Source: an uncultured bacterium (GTDB lineage Bacteria > Cyanobacteriota > Vampirovibrionia > Gastranaerophilales > Gastranaerophilaceae). From it: DNA of 22,725 bases. Both the position numbers and the translations under genes were made by a program. Of this stretch, positions 21,931-22,725 are shown piece by piece (position 1 is the stretch's first letter; each line of letters opens with the position of its first letter). Location of the stretch: NCBI GenBank assembly GCA_900547585.1, contig URHD01000031.1, forward strand, positions 1 to 22,725. Reading direction: 5' to 3'. The notes under the pieces are model-generated. The model ran no database searches. It was not told the origin of the DNA and saw only the letters and a list, made by a program, of their open reading frames with translations.

Positions 21931-22725
21931 TTAGTAAGTCTGTCCGTATCCGAAGTCATTGGACATATTGGACATCATCATTGTTTGAATAACTTCGGGC
22001 GAAAGTTTTGCGCCGTTTTCCTGATTCATAAGGAGCATAGGAAGCATATTCATCTGGTTGTTGTTTGTATTGTTGCCCAGGAGCATGTTCATCTGCATCA
22101 TTTGTGCTGATTCGGGCGTCATTGCTGCAGGGTTCATTCCGTTCATGCCGCCAAAAGGATTGATGCCTATTTTTGCAAGTGTTTTTACTGCTTCTGCTAT
22201 TTCATCATTTGTCGGCATTTCTGATTTTTGGTTGTCATTGTCGTTATTTTTGATGGTATCGTTAATATTTTGCTTCATCTGGTTGAGTTTTTTCTGGTTA
22301 AGGTCAGCCTGTACTGAATTTCCATAGAATTTGTTGGATTTTAGAAATTTATCCAAATCCGACTCTTCTCCGGCTTCATTCTGGGGTTTGCATTCATCAT
22401 CTTTGTTTATGCAGTGGATTGCCTTGGTTGCATAGTCGGAAAGTACAGTATTGCTGTTTAAAGAAATAACTGCATTGAAAGCGATTATTGCTTTATCTGT
22501 TCTGCCGAGCTGGTAAAGAGAAAGTCCTTGATAATAGTGAACTGCAGCGTTAGACGGATCTTTTTTCAGAAGTGTTTGTGAATCCTGAACACAACCCACG
22601 TAGTCTTTAGCTTTGTATTTTCTTATCAGCGCTTTAATCTGTGCGTTTGTAACCGGTGCCGCATAGGCTCCGAGAGCTGTTGCGAGAAATGCGATTAATG
22701 TTAAATTTAAAATAAGCTTTTTCAA
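21931..22725 (-). CDS. secreted TPR protein, 5' end at window edge
   Basis: At least 264 residues. The first codon in the window is TTG, read as start only if nothing lies beyond the edge; a true ATG a codon or more upstream is equally possible. Residues 1-22 (KKLILNLTLIAFLATALGAYA) form a Sec signal with cleavage after AYA. Residues 26-108 hold two to three TPR units: YVGCVQDSQTLLKKDP, AAVHYYQGLSLYQLGRTDKA and IIAFNAVISLNSN. Cys45, Cys105 and Cys112 could form a disulfide in the periplasm. The rest is Asn/Met-rich and probably unstructured (INPFGGMNGMNP, then many Met/Asn). Ends 30 bases before fliW, so it likely heads the fliW-csrA operon. A role in envelope or flagellar assembly is possible. 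Confidence 0.8.
   Translation of the reverse strand: MKKLILNLTLIAFLATALGAYAAPVTNAQIKALIRKYKAKDYVGCVQDSQTLLKKDPSNAAVHYYQGLSLYQLGRTDKAIIAFNAVISLNSNTVLSDYATKAIHCINKDDECKPQNEAGEESDLDKFLKSNKFYGNSVQADLNQKKLNQMKQNINDTIKNNDNDNQKSEMPTNDEIAEAVKTLAKIGINPFGGMNGMNPAAMTPESAQMMQMNMLLGNNTNNNQMNMLPMLLMNQENGAKLSPEVIQTMMMSNMSNDFGYGQTY

Overview
The window (22,725 bp, AT-rich by eye) reads as chromosomal DNA of a diderm bacterium. It combines lipid A genes (lpxD-lpxC-fabZ-lpxA), a ClpC with UVR domain, an adjacent grpE-dnaJ pair without dnaK, and a fliW-csrA pair. That mix, plus several secreted or low-complexity proteins without recognisable family, best fits a non-photosynthetic cyanobacterial relative of the Melainabacteria/Vampirovibrionia (Gastranaerophilales) type. 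This assignment is inference; no rRNA or marker gene settles it.

Layout. 1-1432: a tRNA-Asp-like gene with a non-pairing acceptor stem, a secreted protein of unknown function, tRNA-Lys(CTT), and a 106-bp tandem repeat lying between the likely tRNA-Lys promoter and the tRNA. 1433-2510: pdxJ and rpmB, ended by back-to-back terminators. 2509-5700 (minus): lpxD-lpxC-fabZ-lpxA, an operon for early lipid A synthesis with its own promoter. 5745-7538: two inverted copies (E1, E2) of an unrecognised, strongly foldable element flank a 48-codon gene and an iron-type alcohol dehydrogenase. 7631-9559 (minus): a 642-residue protein with a glycine-rich hydrophobic stretch and coiled coils. 9654-11695 (minus): a secreted beta-propeller-like protein overlapping a SAM O-methyltransferase. 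11712-13560 (minus): grpE-dnaJ behind a promoter whose spacer is a perfect inverted repeat. 13606-14765 (minus): two coupled genes of unknown function. 14875-17943 (plus): a sigma-28-like promoter drives a 72-residue protein and an 899-residue repeat protein with an EF hand; both begin with the same short motif. 17945-22725 (minus): a secreted TPR protein, fliW, csrA, a TPR-like protein and clpC.

How it fits together. The lpx block makes the outer-membrane anchor. GrpE, DnaJ and ClpC are protein quality control. FliW and CsrA form the known partner switch that limits flagellin synthesis, and the sigma-28-like promoter suggests that the 72- and 899-residue proteins may belong to a motility or flagellar-export regulon. 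Four gene junctions use the same TAATG stop/start overlap (lpxD/lpxC, propeller/methyltransferase, 14765/14037 genes, fliW/csrA), so translational coupling is common here.

The most unusual signals are E1/E2, whose outer helix arms differ completely in sequence yet remain complementary, and the 106-bp tandem repeat upstream of tRNA-Lys, whose two copies differ by a compensatory base-pair change. All comparisons were made by eye; no database or folding program was used.
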